A stretch of 64,000 nt of DNA from Nitratireductor sp. GISD-1A_MAKvit (lineage in GTDB: Bacteria; Pseudomonadota; Alphaproteobacteria; Rhizobiales; Rhizobiaceae). The stretch is taken from the NCBI RefSeq assembly GCF_040819555.1, contig NZ_CP161920.1, forward strand, positions 3,595,001-3,659,000. The letters run 5' to 3'. A program made the translations under genes and the position numbers. Under the pieces are notes generated by a model, which did not search any database, had not been told where the DNA came from, and was given only the letters and a program-made list of their open reading frames with translations. This document shows, piece after piece, positions 55,813-64,000 of this stretch (positions are counted from its first letter, which is position 1; each line of letters begins with the position of its first letter).

Positions 55813-57039
55813 CTAATTGCCAACCCCATAGCGACGTTTCCACTCGGTTTCGATGCGCTCCATCCAGCTTGAATGCGGCTCATCCAGTGCCGGGCCAAGT
55901 TCGTCTGGACGCAATGTCGCGACACCAAGGTCGATGGCATCGAAGCGGGCGCGGTCTTCCGCACCCAGTCTGTCGAGTGCAAGCACTGTCGGATCGCCCC
56001 AGATGGCCGGATCCTGCTTGCGGGCCTGTGCCTCTGGAGAAAGGAAAAAATTGGCCACAACCAAAGCGCCCGCCTTTGCCGAAGCGTTGTAGGGGATGGT
56101 CAAAAAATGCGTATTGGAAAGCGTCCCGCCGGGAAAGGTGAAGGAGCGCACCGTGTCCGGCAATTCGCCATTGGCAACGGCATTGGAGGCCTCCGCAGGA
56201 TTGAAGGCAAAGATGATGTCCAGCTCCGAATCGGCCAGAAGCTGCTTCATCGCCGGGTAATTTTGCGGATAGGCACGGCCCGAGCGCCACATGACCGGGT
56301 TCAGAGCGTCGAGATAGTCAAACAGGGGCCTGGTTACCTGGTCGAATGTCTCTTCATCGACCGGTTTTTGCAGCAATTCAGGATTTTCGACCGTCTCCGC
56401 AAGAACCTGCTTCAAAAATGAAGACCCTATGAAATCCGGCGGCTGCGGATAGGAAAAGCGTCCCGGATTCTGCTTTGCCCATTTCAACAGACTGTCCGCG
56501 TCCTGTGGCAGGGCGCTCACCTGCGTACGGGCGGAATCGTAGAAGAATACAAGCTTCGCCATGCCCCATGGGCTTTCCAGCCCTTCCACCGGCACGGTGA
56601 AGTCGGTTCGGATGGTCGGCTTGTTCTCGACATCGACAAAGGCCCAGTTGGGAAGCTTTTCCGCCCAGCCCGGCGAGAGGATCAGCCCCTGCCGCTTCAT
56701 GGCGGCGAAGTTCTCGCCATTGATCCAGATGAGATCCACCGTCCCGTTCTCATCGCGGCCTGCAGCCTTTTCCGCCACCACGGTGGCGACCGCGCTCGCG
56801 GTATCCTCAAGCTTCACGTGTTTGAGCGTGACGTTGTAGCGCTCCTTCAATTCCGCACCGGCCCACTCGATATAGGCGTTTATGTTCTGCGACCCGCCCC
56901 AGGCGTTGAAGTAAACCGTTTCCCCACGCGCATCTTCCAGAACAGACGCCCAGTCGTCGGGATTGGGCTCGTCCTCTCCGGCGCTTGTGGGAATGGCACC
57001 GAGCGCCAGAATGGCCGTCGAAAAAACAAGTGACCTCAC
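55813..57039 (-). CDS. ynjB: YnjB-like ABC transporter substrate-binding protein
   Basis: This 408-residue periplasmic binding protein carries a signal peptide (about residues 1-20) and YnjB-type features: YFNAWGGSQNINAYIEWAG, DLIWINGENFAAMK, PWGMAKLVFFYDSA, FIGSSFLKQVL and NTHFLTIPYNASAKAGALV. The E. coli YnjB ligand is unknown. The GTG at 57039 follows AGGGG. The gene starts 123 bases after the phnF stop on the same strand, so it may be transcribed with phnF. Confidence 0.9.
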   Translation of the reverse strand: MRSLVFSTAILALGAIPTSAGEDEPNPDDWASVLEDARGETVYFNAWGGSQNINAYIEWAGAELKERYNVTLKHVKLEDTASAVATVVAEKAAGRDENGTVDLIWINGENFAAMKRQGLILSPGWAEKLPNWAFVDVENKPTIRTDFTVPVEGLESPWGMAKLVFFYDSARTQVSALPQDADSLLKWAKQNPGRFSYPQPPDFIGSSFLKQVLAETVENPELLQKPVDEETFDQVTRPLFDYLDALNPVMWRSGRAYPQNYPAMKQLLADSELDIIFAFNPAEASNAVANGELPDTVRSFTFPGGTLSNTHFLTIPYNASAKAGALVVANFFLSPEAQARKQDPAIWGDPTVLALDRLGAEDRARFDAIDLGVATLRPDELGPALDEPHSSWMERIETEWKRRYGVGN

Positions 57040-57162
57040 GCAAATCCCCTCAATCGCCCAGAGTTGAAATTTCGACGATAGAGCACGTCGGGACTTGGCA
57101 AATCAACGCAAACCACCTCGCAATACGGTCACTTCACGGTGAGTTTGAGGTGAAATGCCGTA

Positions 57163-57927
57163 TCAATCCGCGGCTTCCATGCCGGCTCCCGGAATGTGCA
57201 ATTCGATTCGGTCGGCAGCGAAGCGGGTTTCGGAATATTGCACCGGGCAACCGTCGGTATCGACATTGATGGCGATGGTGACGAGGACGATCGCACCGGG
57301 CGAAAGCCTGAGATCCTGAAGATCACCGGAATCGGCGTGCCGCGCTGTTACATTCGTGCTCTGGCGCAGATAATCGTCCAGCCCGAGCTCCCTGAACGAT
57401 GCGGTGATGGAACGCGTGCGCTCAAACGCCTCCGCCATGCCGGAGAACCGTTGCGCGTCAAACCAGCTTCGGGCACGGGAAACAGGCCGCCCGTCGGCGT
57501 GCGAACGTGTTTCGAGCCGGATCACCGGGGAGCCGGAAGAAAGGCCGAGAGCACGGGCAACCTCGACCGGCGCCGTTTCAACTGCATGGTCGAGCAGATC
57601 TGCAGCCAACCCGCGTGACTGGCCGGCCAATCCCTCGGAGAAGCGCGTGCGATTGCGGATGGGATAAGCAAGCCGCTTTCGCCCTTCCACAAAAGTGCCT
57701 CGCCCTTGCTCGGCCCTGAGCACCCCCTCCTGAACCAGCGCGGCAATGGCGGTGCGCACCGTGTGCCGGTTGACACCAAAGCGCTCGGCCAATGCCATCT
57801 CGGGGGGCATGCGCCCCTCACTGCCAAGCGAGCCTTCGCCGATCTCGCGCCGCATGCGGTCGGCGATCTGCCGCCAGAGCGCAATACCGCTGCGTCGTTC
57901 GATGACCTCTTCCTCCACCTGCACCAC
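57163..57927 (-). CDS. phnF: GntR-family regulator PhnF
   Basis: This 254-residue regulator has an N-terminal winged HTH of the GntR type (ALWRQIADRMRREIGEG, MPPEMALAERFGVNRHTVRTAI, QGRGTFV) and a HutC/UTRA effector domain (RLETRSHADGRPVSRARSWF, YLRQSTNVTARHADSGD, DGCPVQYSETRFAADRIELHI). PhnF represses phosphonate genes. The GTG start at 57927 follows GGAG. It is divergent from phnG, with a 20-bp inverted repeat between them. It is well placed to repress phnGHIJKL. Confidence 0.94.
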   Translation of the reverse strand: MVQVEEEVIERRSGIALWRQIADRMRREIGEGSLGSEGRMPPEMALAERFGVNRHTVRTAIAALVQEGVLRAEQGRGTFVEGRKRLAYPIRNRTRFSEGLAGQSRGLAADLLDHAVETAPVEVARALGLSSGSPVIRLETRSHADGRPVSRARSWFDAQRFSGMAEAFERTRSITASFRELGLDDYLRQSTNVTARHADSGDLQDLRLSPGAIVLVTIAINVDTDGCPVQYSETRFAADRIELHIPGAGMEAAD

Positions 57928-58002
57928 TTTTCTCCGTTCCCCGCCACTATTGTCATCAACGCGTCATGGACACTCGCTAGGCAAAGGTCATAATATGTAT
58001 AG

Positions 58003-58022
58003 TTGTCTAGAACAATAGACAA
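58003..58022. promoter_or_regulatory. Inverted repeat, putative PhnF operator
   Basis: TTGTCTA-N6-TAGACAA has perfect 7-bp arms. It sits 76 bases from the phnF start and about 30 before phnG. The left half also reads TTGTCTAGAACAA, near the GTCTAGAC-like sites of HutC/GntR proteins. A PhnF binding site is inferred from position and form. Confidence 0.7.
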
Positions 58023-58051
58023 TTTGAGTTTTTGACATGGATGGAGCCGTC

Positions 58052-58519
58052 ATGGTCTCACGACACGAAAGACAGGTGGCCAGCGAGCGAAGACGCGAAG
58101 CGATGGCCGTGCTGGCAAGGGCAAGCGGAAGTGATCTGATTGCGCTTTGGAACGAAGCTGGGCTGCCAGATGATGCCGAAACCCTGCGCGGGCCGGAAAC
58201 CGGGCTGGTGACTGTGCGCGGGCGCATGGGAGGCGGCGGCGCGGCATTCAACTTCGGCGAAGCCACCGTCACACGCGCCACCGTCAAGCTGCCGACAGGC
58301 GAAGTTGGCCACGCCTATGCACTCGGCCGCGAAAAGGTGAAGGTGCGTGTAGCCGCCCTTGTGGACGCGCTAAGACAGAAGCCGGATCTCCAGGAACAGA
58401 TCGAAGAGAAGATTCTCGTCCCCTTGCGTGAACGATTGGCTGAGGCAGATGCCACACGCCGTGCCGAAACGGCTGCCACGAAGGTCGACTTCTTCACCAT
58501 GGTTCGCGGAGAAGACTGA
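58052..58519 (+). CDS. phnG: Phosphonate C-P lyase subunit PhnG
   Basis: This 155-residue PhnG protein belongs to the C-P lyase core complex (PhnGHIJ). It shows the conserved AMAVLARASGSDLIAL and GLVTVRGRMGGGGAAFNFGEATVTRATVKL, then GHAYALGR. With PhnH, I and L it attaches ATP to phosphonate. The ATG at 58052 is preferred over 58037 because GGAG precedes it. Its stop overlaps the phnH start (TGATG). It is the first gene of phnGHIJKL and is divergent from phnF. Confidence 0.94.
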   Translation: MVSRHERQVASERRREAMAVLARASGSDLIALWNEAGLPDDAETLRGPETGLVTVRGRMGGGGAAFNFGEATVTRATVKLPTGEVGHAYALGREKVKVRVAALVDALRQKPDLQEQIEEKILVPLRERLAEADATRRAETAATKVDFFTMVRGED

Positions 58520-59127
58520 TGCTTGATTCCATCGCCATCGAAGGCGGCTTCCAGAACGCTGTGTTTGACGCCCAGGCCATTTTTCGCGCGGTCATGCAGG
58601 CCATGGCCGAGCCCGGAACCATTTACAAGGGTATCGCGCTCGCCAAACCGCCCGCGCCACTGACGCCGGAGGCGGCAGCCATCGCACTGGCACTTTGCGA
58701 TCAGGACACACCGATCTGGCTTGATCCTGCACTTGCCGCCGAAGAGGCCGTTCGCGCCTGGCTTGCTTTTCACACCGGCGCACCGCTCGCCAACACGCCA
58801 GCCGATGCGCATTTTGCGTTCTCCGCCGACCCGGAACACCTGATCGGTCTGGAGAACTTCGCCCAGGGGTCGCAGGAATACCCAGACCGCTCGGCCACGC
58901 TCATCCTTCAGGTGAGTGACCTTTCGGGCGGCAAAGAACTGGTTCTCGACGGCCCCGGCATCGAAAGCGAGGCACGTCTGGCGCCGCGACCGCTGCCACG
59001 CCATTTCATCTGCCAATGGGGACAAAACCATGCCCGCTTTCCCAGAGGCGTCGATCTCATTCTGGTCAGCCGTGAGGGCCTTTCGGCCCTGCCCCGCTCC
59101 ACCCGCATCACCAGCCAGGAGGCATGA
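58519..59127 (+). CDS. phnH: Phosphonate C-P lyase subunit PhnH
   Basis: This 202-residue C-P lyase core subunit has the typical AGGFxxxVFDAQxxFRAVM start (IEGGFQNAVFDAQAIFRAVM), EPGTI, LALCDQDTPIWL, FHTGAP and GPGIESEARL, ending with GVDLILVS. It has no known independent catalytic activity and contributes to complex assembly. It is coupled to phnG by one shared base and is followed by phnI after 3 bases. Confidence 0.95.
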   Translation: MLDSIAIEGGFQNAVFDAQAIFRAVMQAMAEPGTIYKGIALAKPPAPLTPEAAAIALALCDQDTPIWLDPALAAEEAVRAWLAFHTGAPLANTPADAHFAFSADPEHLIGLENFAQGSQEYPDRSATLILQVSDLSGGKELVLDGPGIESEARLAPRPLPRHFICQWGQNHARFPRGVDLILVSREGLSALPRSTRITSQEA

Positions 59128-59130
59128 GCC

Positions 59131-60240
59131 ATGTATGTAGCCGTAAAGGGCGGCGAAGCCGCCATCCAGAACGCACACCGGCTTCTGGCCGACCGTCGCC
59201 GTGGCGACCGCGCCCTGCCCGCCATCACGCTTGAACAGATCGCCAGCCAGCTTTCGCTCGCCATCGACCGTATCATGTCCGAAGGCTCGCTCTACGACAC
59301 GGGCCTTGCGGCACTCGCCCTCAAACAGGCACGGGGCGACATGATCGAGGCGATTTTCCTTCTGCGAGCCTACCGCACCACGCTCCCGCGCTTTGGCTAT
59401 TCGCGCCCCGTCGATACGGCGGCCATGCTGGTCGAGCGGCGCGTTTCCGCGACATACAAGGACCTGCCCGGCGGGCAGCTTCTTGGCCCCACCTTCGACT
59501 ACACGCATCGACTGCTTGACCCGGAACTGGCCGAAGGTGCAGAGCCGGCAGCGCCCGAGGCGCGCAGCGAGGCGGAAGAGGCGATGCCACGCGTGTCCGA
59601 CATTCTCGCCAGTGAAGGCCTGATCGAGGAAGACGGCTCGCTGCCCGAAGACCGCGAGCCCGGCGACATCACCCGCGAGCCACCGGAATTCCCCATGGAG
59701 CGCGACCTGCGCCTCCAGGCGCTTTCGCGGGGCGATGAGGGTTTTCTCCTTGCGCTCGGCTACTCCACCCAGCGCGGCTATGGTCGCAACCATCCCTTCG
59801 TCGGAGAAATCCGTATTGGCGAGGTGGAGGTGGAGATCGACGTGCCTGAACTCGACTTCCCAGTCACGCTCGGCCGCATCCGCGTCACCGAATGCCAGAT
59901 GGTCAACCAGTTCAAGGGGTCGAAGAAGGTTCCACCACAGTTCACCCGCGGCTACGGGCTGGTGTTCGGTCAGTCGGAACGCAAGGCCATGGCCATGTCG
60001 CTGTGCGACCGGGCGCTCCGTGCAAACGAGCTGGATGAAGACATCACCGCACCGGCGCAGGACGAGGAATTCGTCATTTCGCACTGTGACAACGTGCAGG
60101 CCACCGGCTTCGTCGAACATCTGAAGCTGCCGCACTATGTGGATTTTCAAGCCGAGCTTGGCCTCGTGCGCCAGATGCGCCGCGAATACGAGGAGCGCCA
60201 CAAGGACGCAGACACCGAGCGCCGGGAGGCCGCCGAATGA
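59131..60240 (+). CDS. phnI: Phosphonate C-P lyase subunit PhnI
   Basis: This 369-residue PhnI is the nucleosidase subunit that exchanges the adenine of ATP for phosphonate. It starts MYVAVKGGEAAIQNAH and contains QLSLAIDRIMSEGSLYD, LALKQARGD, a glutamate-rich linker (about 130-190), YSTQRGYGRNHPFVGE, IRVTECQMVNQF and a C-terminal SHCDNVQATGFVEHLKLPHYVDFQAEL. A strong AGGAGG precedes the ATG. It overlaps phnJ by 4 bases. Confidence 0.97.
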   Translation: MYVAVKGGEAAIQNAHRLLADRRRGDRALPAITLEQIASQLSLAIDRIMSEGSLYDTGLAALALKQARGDMIEAIFLLRAYRTTLPRFGYSRPVDTAAMLVERRVSATYKDLPGGQLLGPTFDYTHRLLDPELAEGAEPAAPEARSEAEEAMPRVSDILASEGLIEEDGSLPEDREPGDITREPPEFPMERDLRLQALSRGDEGFLLALGYSTQRGYGRNHPFVGEIRIGEVEVEIDVPELDFPVTLGRIRVTECQMVNQFKGSKKVPPQFTRGYGLVFGQSERKAMAMSLCDRALRANELDEDITAPAQDEEFVISHCDNVQATGFVEHLKLPHYVDFQAELGLVRQMRREYEERHKDADTERREAAE

Positions 60241-61127
60241 ACGCCCACACCGACAACATCGCCCAGTACAATTTCGCCTATCTGGACGAACAGACGAAGC
60301 GCATGATCCGCCGCGCGATCCTCAAGGCGATCGCCATCCCCGGCTATCAGGTGCCCTTCGCCAGCCGCGAGATGCCGATGCCCTATGGCTGGGGCACTGG
60401 CGGCGTGCAGGTGACGGCTTCGATCATCGGGACGGATGATGTGCTCAAGGTGATCGATCAGGGTGCCGATGATACGACCAATGCCGTATCCATCCGGGCC
60501 TTTTTTCAGAAGGTCGCCAATGTGGACGTCACCACCCACACTGCGGACGCAACGATCATTCAGACGCGTCACCGCATCCCCGAGGAACCGCTGAAAGCTG
60601 GCCAGGTGCTCGTCTATCAGGTGCCGATCCCCGAGCCTTTGCGCTTCCTCGAGCCGCGCGAGACCGAGACGCGCAAGATGCATGCGCTTGAGGAATACGG
60701 CCTCATGCATGTGAAGCTTTACGAGGACATCGCCCAGCACGGCCACATCGCCACCACCTTCGCCTATCCGGTGAAGGTCGAGGGGCGCTATGTGATGGAC
60801 CCGTCGCCAACGCCGAAATTCGACAATCCGAAAATGCACATGTCGAAGGCGCTCCAGCTTTTCGGCGCAGGCCGCGAAAAGCGCATCTATGCCGTGCCGC
60901 CCTACACGCGGGTCGAAAGCCTCGATTTCGAGGATCACCCCTTCGAGATACAGACCTTCGATGAGCCCTGTGCGCTGTGCGGCGGCACGAATGTCTATCT
61001 CGACGAAGTGGTTCTCGATGATCGCGGCGGGCGCATGTTCGTCTGCTCCGACACCGACAATTGCGAGGCGCGCCGCGCCGAGGGCCATCGCGGGCCCATG
61101 GCGGGCGACGAGACTGCGGCCATTTGA
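60237..61127 (+). CDS. phnJ: C-P lyase PhnJ, radical-SAM
   Basis: This 296-residue enzyme cleaves the C-P bond to give methane (or another hydrocarbon) and cyclic ribose phosphate. The cysteines are at 245, 248, 270 and 276 (CALC, CSDTDNC), an offset of exactly four from C241, C244, C266 and C272 of E. coli PhnJ, three of which hold the 4Fe-4S cluster and the last forms the thiyl. QTRHRIPEEPL and the GLMHVKLYEDIA block are conserved. It is the catalytic heart of the operon, overlapping phnI (ATGA). Confidence 0.97.
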   Translation: MNAHTDNIAQYNFAYLDEQTKRMIRRAILKAIAIPGYQVPFASREMPMPYGWGTGGVQVTASIIGTDDVLKVIDQGADDTTNAVSIRAFFQKVANVDVTTHTADATIIQTRHRIPEEPLKAGQVLVYQVPIPEPLRFLEPRETETRKMHALEEYGLMHVKLYEDIAQHGHIATTFAYPVKVEGRYVMDPSPTPKFDNPKMHMSKALQLFGAGREKRIYAVPPYTRVESLDFEDHPFEIQTFDEPCALCGGTNVYLDEVVLDDRGGRMFVCSDTDNCEARRAEGHRGPMAGDETAAI

Positions 61128-61161
61128 TGCGCAAACTTCTGAAAACTCGCGGAGAAATCCA

Positions 61162-61939
61162 ATGACCGACGAACCGCTGCTTCGCGTTCGCTCCATCTCG
61201 AAATTCTACGGCAACCGTATCGGCTGCAACGACATCTCCTTCGACCTGTGGCCGGGCGAGGTTCTGGCCGTGGTGGGCGAATCCGGTTCGGGCAAGACCA
61301 CCCTCCTGAACTGCCTGTCAACGCGCCTCCTGCCCACGTCCGGCACCGTGTCCTACCGCATGCGCGACGGAGACTTTCACGACCTCTATCGGATGAGCGA
61401 GGCCGAACGTCGCTTCCTGATGCGCACCGACTGGGGTTTTGTTCACCAGAACCCGGCCGACGGTCTGCGCATGACGGTTTCTGCCGGCGCCAATGTCGGC
61501 GAACGGCTGATGGCCGTGGGCGAGAGGCACTATGGCAATATCCGCGCCACCGCCACCGACTGGCTGGGCCGGGTGGAAATTTCCGAGGATCGCATTGACG
61601 ATCAGCCCCGCGCTTTCTCCGGCGGGATGCGCCAGCGCCTGCAGATCGCCCGCAACCTCGTCACGGGGCCCCGCCTCGTCTTCATGGACGAGCCGACCGG
61701 CGGTCTCGACGTGTCGGTGCAGGGCCCGCCTGCTCGATCTCCTGCGTGGCCTCGTTCACGAGCTTGGCCTGTCGGCCATCGTCGTCACGCATGATCTGGC
61801 AGTCGCCCGCCTTCTCTCCCACCGCATGATCGTCATGAAAGACGGTCACGTGGTGGAAAGCGGCCTCACCGACCGGGTGCTCGACGATCCGCAGGCGCCC
61901 TACACCCAGCTTCTCGTTTCCTCCATCCTGCAGGTGTGA
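61162..61939 (+). CDS. phnK: C-P lyase ABC protein PhnK, frameshifted
   Basis: This ABC-type ATPase subunit associates with the C-P lyase core. It shows Walker A (GESGSGKTTLLNCLS), signature (FSGGMRQRLQIARNL) and Walker B (VFMDEPTGGLD). After DVSVQ the frame shifts, and the family end (LLDLLRGLVHELGLSAIVVTHDLAVARLLSHR) continues in the next frame to 61939. One surplus G in the GGG run at 61722-61724 explains this. Corrected length is 258 residues. The ATG at 61162 follows GGAG. Confidence 0.93.
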
Positions 61940-61941
61940 TC

Positions 61942-62649
61942 ATGGCAACGCCCCTCGTCGTCTCCGAAGTCTGCAAGAGCTTCACCATGCATCTCCAGGG
62001 CGGCATCCGCCTGCCCGTGGTTTCCGATGTTTCCTTCTCGCTCTCCGCCGGCGAATGCGCCGTGCTTGGCGGGCCATCGGGTGCCGGCAAAAGCTCCATC
62101 CTGAAGATGATTTATGGCAGCTATGCCATCGACAGCGGTCAGGTGATTGTCACCCATGACGGAAATCTGCTGAACCTCGCCACCGCCGATCCGCGCACCG
62201 TCATCGCCATCCGCCGCGACACGATTGGCTATGTCAGCCAGTTCCTGCGGGCGGTGCCGCGCGTTTCAGCCCGCGACGTGGTGGCAGAACCACTGATTGC
62301 GCGTGGTGAGGCGCTTGATGATGCTCGCGGCAGGGCGGAGGTTCTGCTGGAGCGTCTCAACCTGCCCGAACGCCTGTGGGACCTGCCGCCAGCCACCTTC
62401 TCCGGCGGGGAACAGCAGCGCGTGAACATCGCCCGCGGCTTCATCACCGATCATCCGGTGCTGCTTCTCGACGAACCCACAGCGTCGCTCGACAAGGCCA
62501 ACCGCGAGATCGTGATCGCCATGATCGACGAGAAGAAGAAGGCGGGTGTGGCACTGCTCGGCATTTTCCACGATCAGAATGTGCGCGATGTGGTTGCCGA
62601 CCGGATCATCGACGTCACCGAATTTGCGCCGGACAGGAAAGCTGCATGA
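61942..62649 (+). CDS. phnL: C-P lyase ABC protein PhnL
   Basis: This 235-residue ATPase-like subunit of the C-P lyase has Walker A ([17 protein letters not shown]), signature ([15 protein letters not shown]), Walker B ([11 protein letters not shown]) and a distinctive C-terminal [16 protein letters not shown]. It works with PhnK on the core complex. The ATG at 61942 lies just after the phnK stop with AGG upstream, and a GTG at 61936 is possible. It overlaps the next gene by four bases. Confidence 0.95.
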   Translation: MATPLVVSEVCKSFTMHLQGGIRLPVVSDVSFSLSAGECAVLGGPSGAGKSSILKMIYGSYAIDSGQVIVTHDGNLLNLATADPRTVIAIRRDTIGYVSQFLRAVPRVSARDVVAEPLIARGEALDDARGRAEVLLERLNLPERLWDLPPATFSGGEQQRVNIARGFITDHPVLLLDEPTASLDKANREIVIAMIDEKKKAGVALLGIFHDQNVRDVVADRIIDVTEFAPDRKAA

Positions 62650-63260
62650 AGAAGCTCTCCGAGGAGCCCTTTGTTCATCCGACCGCAGAGGTGAAGGACT
62701 CGACGCTTGGCCGCTACACGGAAGTGGCCGAGCGCACGCGCCTGCATGAAACGGTGCTCGGTGACTATTCCTATGTGATGCAGGATTGCAGCGCCTGGTG
62801 TGTTGAGATAGGCAAATTTTCCAACATCGCCGCCACCGTGCGCATCAACGCAACCAACCACCCCACCTGGCGTCCGACCCTGCACCACTTCACCTATCGC
62901 TCCGCCGATTACTGGCCGGATGTCGTGAACGACCGCGAATTCTTTGACTGGCGGCGGGGGAACATGGTGCGGATCGGTCACGACACCTGGCTTGGTCATG
63001 GCTCCACGATCCTGCCCGGTGTAACCGTGGGCGATGGGGCGGTGATCGGTGCGGGCGCAGTCGTGTCGAAGGACGTTGCACCCTACACGATTGTCGGCGG
63101 CGTTCCCGCACGTCCGATCCGTGGGCGTTTCGACCGAAAGACCGCCGAACGTTACCAGGCGCTTGCCTGGTGGGACTGGAGCCATGACCGTCTGCGTGAT
63201 GCGCTGAACGATTTTCGAACACTTGAAGCGGAAGCGTTTCTTGAGAAGCACGAAGCCTGA
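62646..63260 (+). CDS. Phosphonate-associated hexapeptide-repeat transferase
   Basis: This 204-residue left-handed beta-helix acetyltransferase-like protein belongs to the family that accompanies phn operons (phosphonate metabolism transferase, hexapeptide repeat type). Repeats run between about 12 and 160 ([51 protein letters not shown]), with ligand histidines typical of chloramphenicol/xenobiotic acetyltransferase folds. It likely acylates a phosphonate or intermediate, as PhnO does with an unrelated fold. It is the last phn gene here, overlapping phnL by 4 bases. Confidence 0.87.
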   Translation: MKKLSEEPFVHPTAEVKDSTLGRYTEVAERTRLHETVLGDYSYVMQDCSAWCVEIGKFSNIAATVRINATNHPTWRPTLHHFTYRSADYWPDVVNDREFFDWRRGNMVRIGHDTWLGHGSTILPGVTVGDGAVIGAGAVVSKDVAPYTIVGGVPARPIRGRFDRKTAERYQALAWWDWSHDRLRDALNDFRTLEAEAFLEKHEA

Positions 63261-63551
63261 GCCCGCGCCATCTGGTCGCAACATTCCCTGAATATAATCG
63301 TCAGGTTTTTATTGACAGGATCGAAGACCTGCGGTTTCTATGGTTCCGCATCCGCGCGATGCGTCCATGATGTCTGGGCCTTTACCCCTTTCGATCGCAG
63401 GACGTCTGTCGTTGCCCGCTGATCTGTGTGCTGTCTGATCTGACGGCATCGCGTTGCATTCATTGGGCAGATCTTCCGGCAAACTCCAGCACAAAGGTTT
63501 TGGCTCTGCATCGGGACCGACCTTGCAAAGCCACGGAGTTCCGACGTCGCC

Positions 63552-63866
63552 ATGCTCGTCTGTCAGTGCAATTTGATCACCCAGAAAGAGGTCGAGGATA
63601 CGATCGTCTCCATGCTGGATGAGGATCCCTGGCAGCTTGTTGTGCCAGCGAAGGTCTACCACGCCATGTCCAAGCGCGGACGTTGCTGCGGCTGTTTTCC
63701 GAATGTCGTGGAAACAATCATCCGCGTCACTGAAGCCTATCATGCGCGCCTTGATGCTGCCCAGAATGCTGCTACCGTGACATATCTTGATCAGGTGCGC
63801 GCGTTGCGCGAGCGTTTTGGAAGGGAATTCAATGAAAGGCGACAAAAAGGTCATCGAGCGGCTTAA
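63552..63866 (+). CDS. bfd: Bacterioferritin-associated ferredoxin (Bfd-like)
   Basis: This 104-residue protein contains a [2Fe-2S] Bfd motif: C4 and C6 (MLVCQC), then RCCGCF with C45, C46 and C48. The spacing between the pairs is about seven residues longer than in E. coli Bfd. The chain also has an extra C-terminal helix (about 62-104). Bfd reduces iron inside bacterioferritin so it can be released. The last 35 bases overlap the bfr start, so the two are coupled. No clear Irr box was seen upstream. Confidence 0.88.
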   Translation: MLVCQCNLITQKEVEDTIVSMLDEDPWQLVVPAKVYHAMSKRGRCCGCFPNVVETIIRVTEAYHARLDAAQNAATVTYLDQVRALRERFGREFNERRQKGHRAA

Positions 63867-64000
63867 CGAGGCGCTCACCCACGAACTAGGGGCTGTCAAC
63901 CAATACTGGCTGCATTATCGCCTTCTGGATGACTGGGGCTTCACAAAACTCGCCAAAAAGGAGCGCGAGGAATCCATCGAGGAAATGCACCACGCCGACA
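63832..64000 (+). CDS. bfr: Bacterioferritin, 3' end cut by window
   Basis: Only the first 56 residues are seen. They match bacterioferritin: [20 protein letters not shown] with ferroxidase E18, then [10 protein letters not shown] with E51, heme-ligand M52 and H54 in the canonical positions. The ATG at 63832 follows GGAAGGGAATTC. The protein forms a 24-mer iron-storage shell. It starts inside the end of the bfd gene in another frame. Confidence 0.93.
   Translation, partial: MKGDKKVIERLNEALTHELGAVNQYWLHYRLLDDWGFTKLAKKEREESIEEMHHAD

Noticed and set aside
58315..60201. A 628-codon open frame on the minus strand
   Set aside because: It is antisense to phnG, phnH and phnI, which are clearly real, and shows no recognisable family.
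10247..61939. Programmed ribosomal frameshifting in the six broken genes
   Set aside because: The sites share no slippery heptamer or stimulatory structure, and the families are not known to need frameshifting.
63261..63551. An Irr or Fur-type iron box before bfd
   Set aside because: No TTTAGAA-N-TTCTAAA-like or other convincing match was seen by eye.
63309..63899. A 196-codon minus-strand frame
   Set aside because: It overlaps bfd and the bfr start, whose cysteine and ferroxidase residues are conserved.

Overview
The window looks like a chromosomal segment of a GC-rich alphaproteobacterium of the order Hyphomicrobiales (Rhizobiales), probably near the Phyllobacteriaceae. The evidence is a gcrA cell-cycle regulator with clustered GANTC sites, an ActS/ActR (RegB/RegA) redox pair, a SAM-II riboswitch before metZ, a class I lysyl-tRNA synthetase, the long-form dCTP deaminase, and a PhnF/phnGHIJKL block. 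Nothing marks it as plasmid, phage or island DNA. There are no insertion sequences, integrases or CRISPR arrays. The genus assignment is inference.

Layout. 1-7.3 kb: the 3' end of a transporter-sensor hybrid kinase facing a LuxR-type response regulator, small proteins, a DUF952 gene coupled to pyrD, a MATE exporter and tRNA-Gly(CCC). 7.6-19.7 kb: a catabolic locus made of a rightward TRAP operon and a leftward seven-to-eight gene operon (M20 amidohydrolase, second TRAP transporter, two-part UxaA-type dehydratase, TIM-barrel isomerase, FAH hydrolase), with a divergent PucR-type regulator. The same 21-bp inverted repeat (TTTGTA-N7-TACAAA) lies before the first operon and between regulator and second operon. 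19.8-22.5 kb: an autotransporter. 22.9-28.2 kb: a nucleoside uptake/salvage operon (ABC ATPase, two permeases, binding protein, uridine-phosphorylase-like enzyme, phosphopentomutase). 28.7-30.6 kb: a NavAb-like voltage-gated sodium channel converging on a dCTP deaminase. 30.7-36.3 kb: SAM-II riboswitch plus metZ, a CDP-alcohol phosphotransferase, apaG, hslO, argF, argD. 36.5-42.2 kb: gcrA, phoU/phoR (no pst genes between them), ppk2, and a GT2 glycosyltransferase with an N-terminal MshEN-like domain. 42.4-48.8 kb: a LuxR-type protein with two tandem HTH domains, a solitary periplasmic binding protein, sterol desaturase, TerB-like protein, lysS, an SNase-like protein and an S24 repressor. 49-53.5 kb: actR, actS, hrpB. 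53.5-57 kb: a YnjBCD-type ABC transporter. 57.1-63.3 kb: phnF and the C-P lyase core phnGHIJKL with a hexapeptide transferase. 63.5-64 kb: bfd and the start of bfr.

A cross-cutting observation: six otherwise well conserved genes (TRAP dctM, M20 amidohydrolase, ABC ATPase, metZ, hrpB, phnK) each carry exactly one extra base in a short homopolymer. Each full span is a multiple of three plus one. One direction, one sequence context and hits in housekeeping genes point to uncorrected read errors rather than decay, and these genes are annotated over their full spans.

The best candidate for an undescribed system is the 7.6-19.7 kb locus: two TRAP importers and a partial catabolic pathway for an unidentified carboxylate, tied together by a shared operator and a PucR-type regulator.
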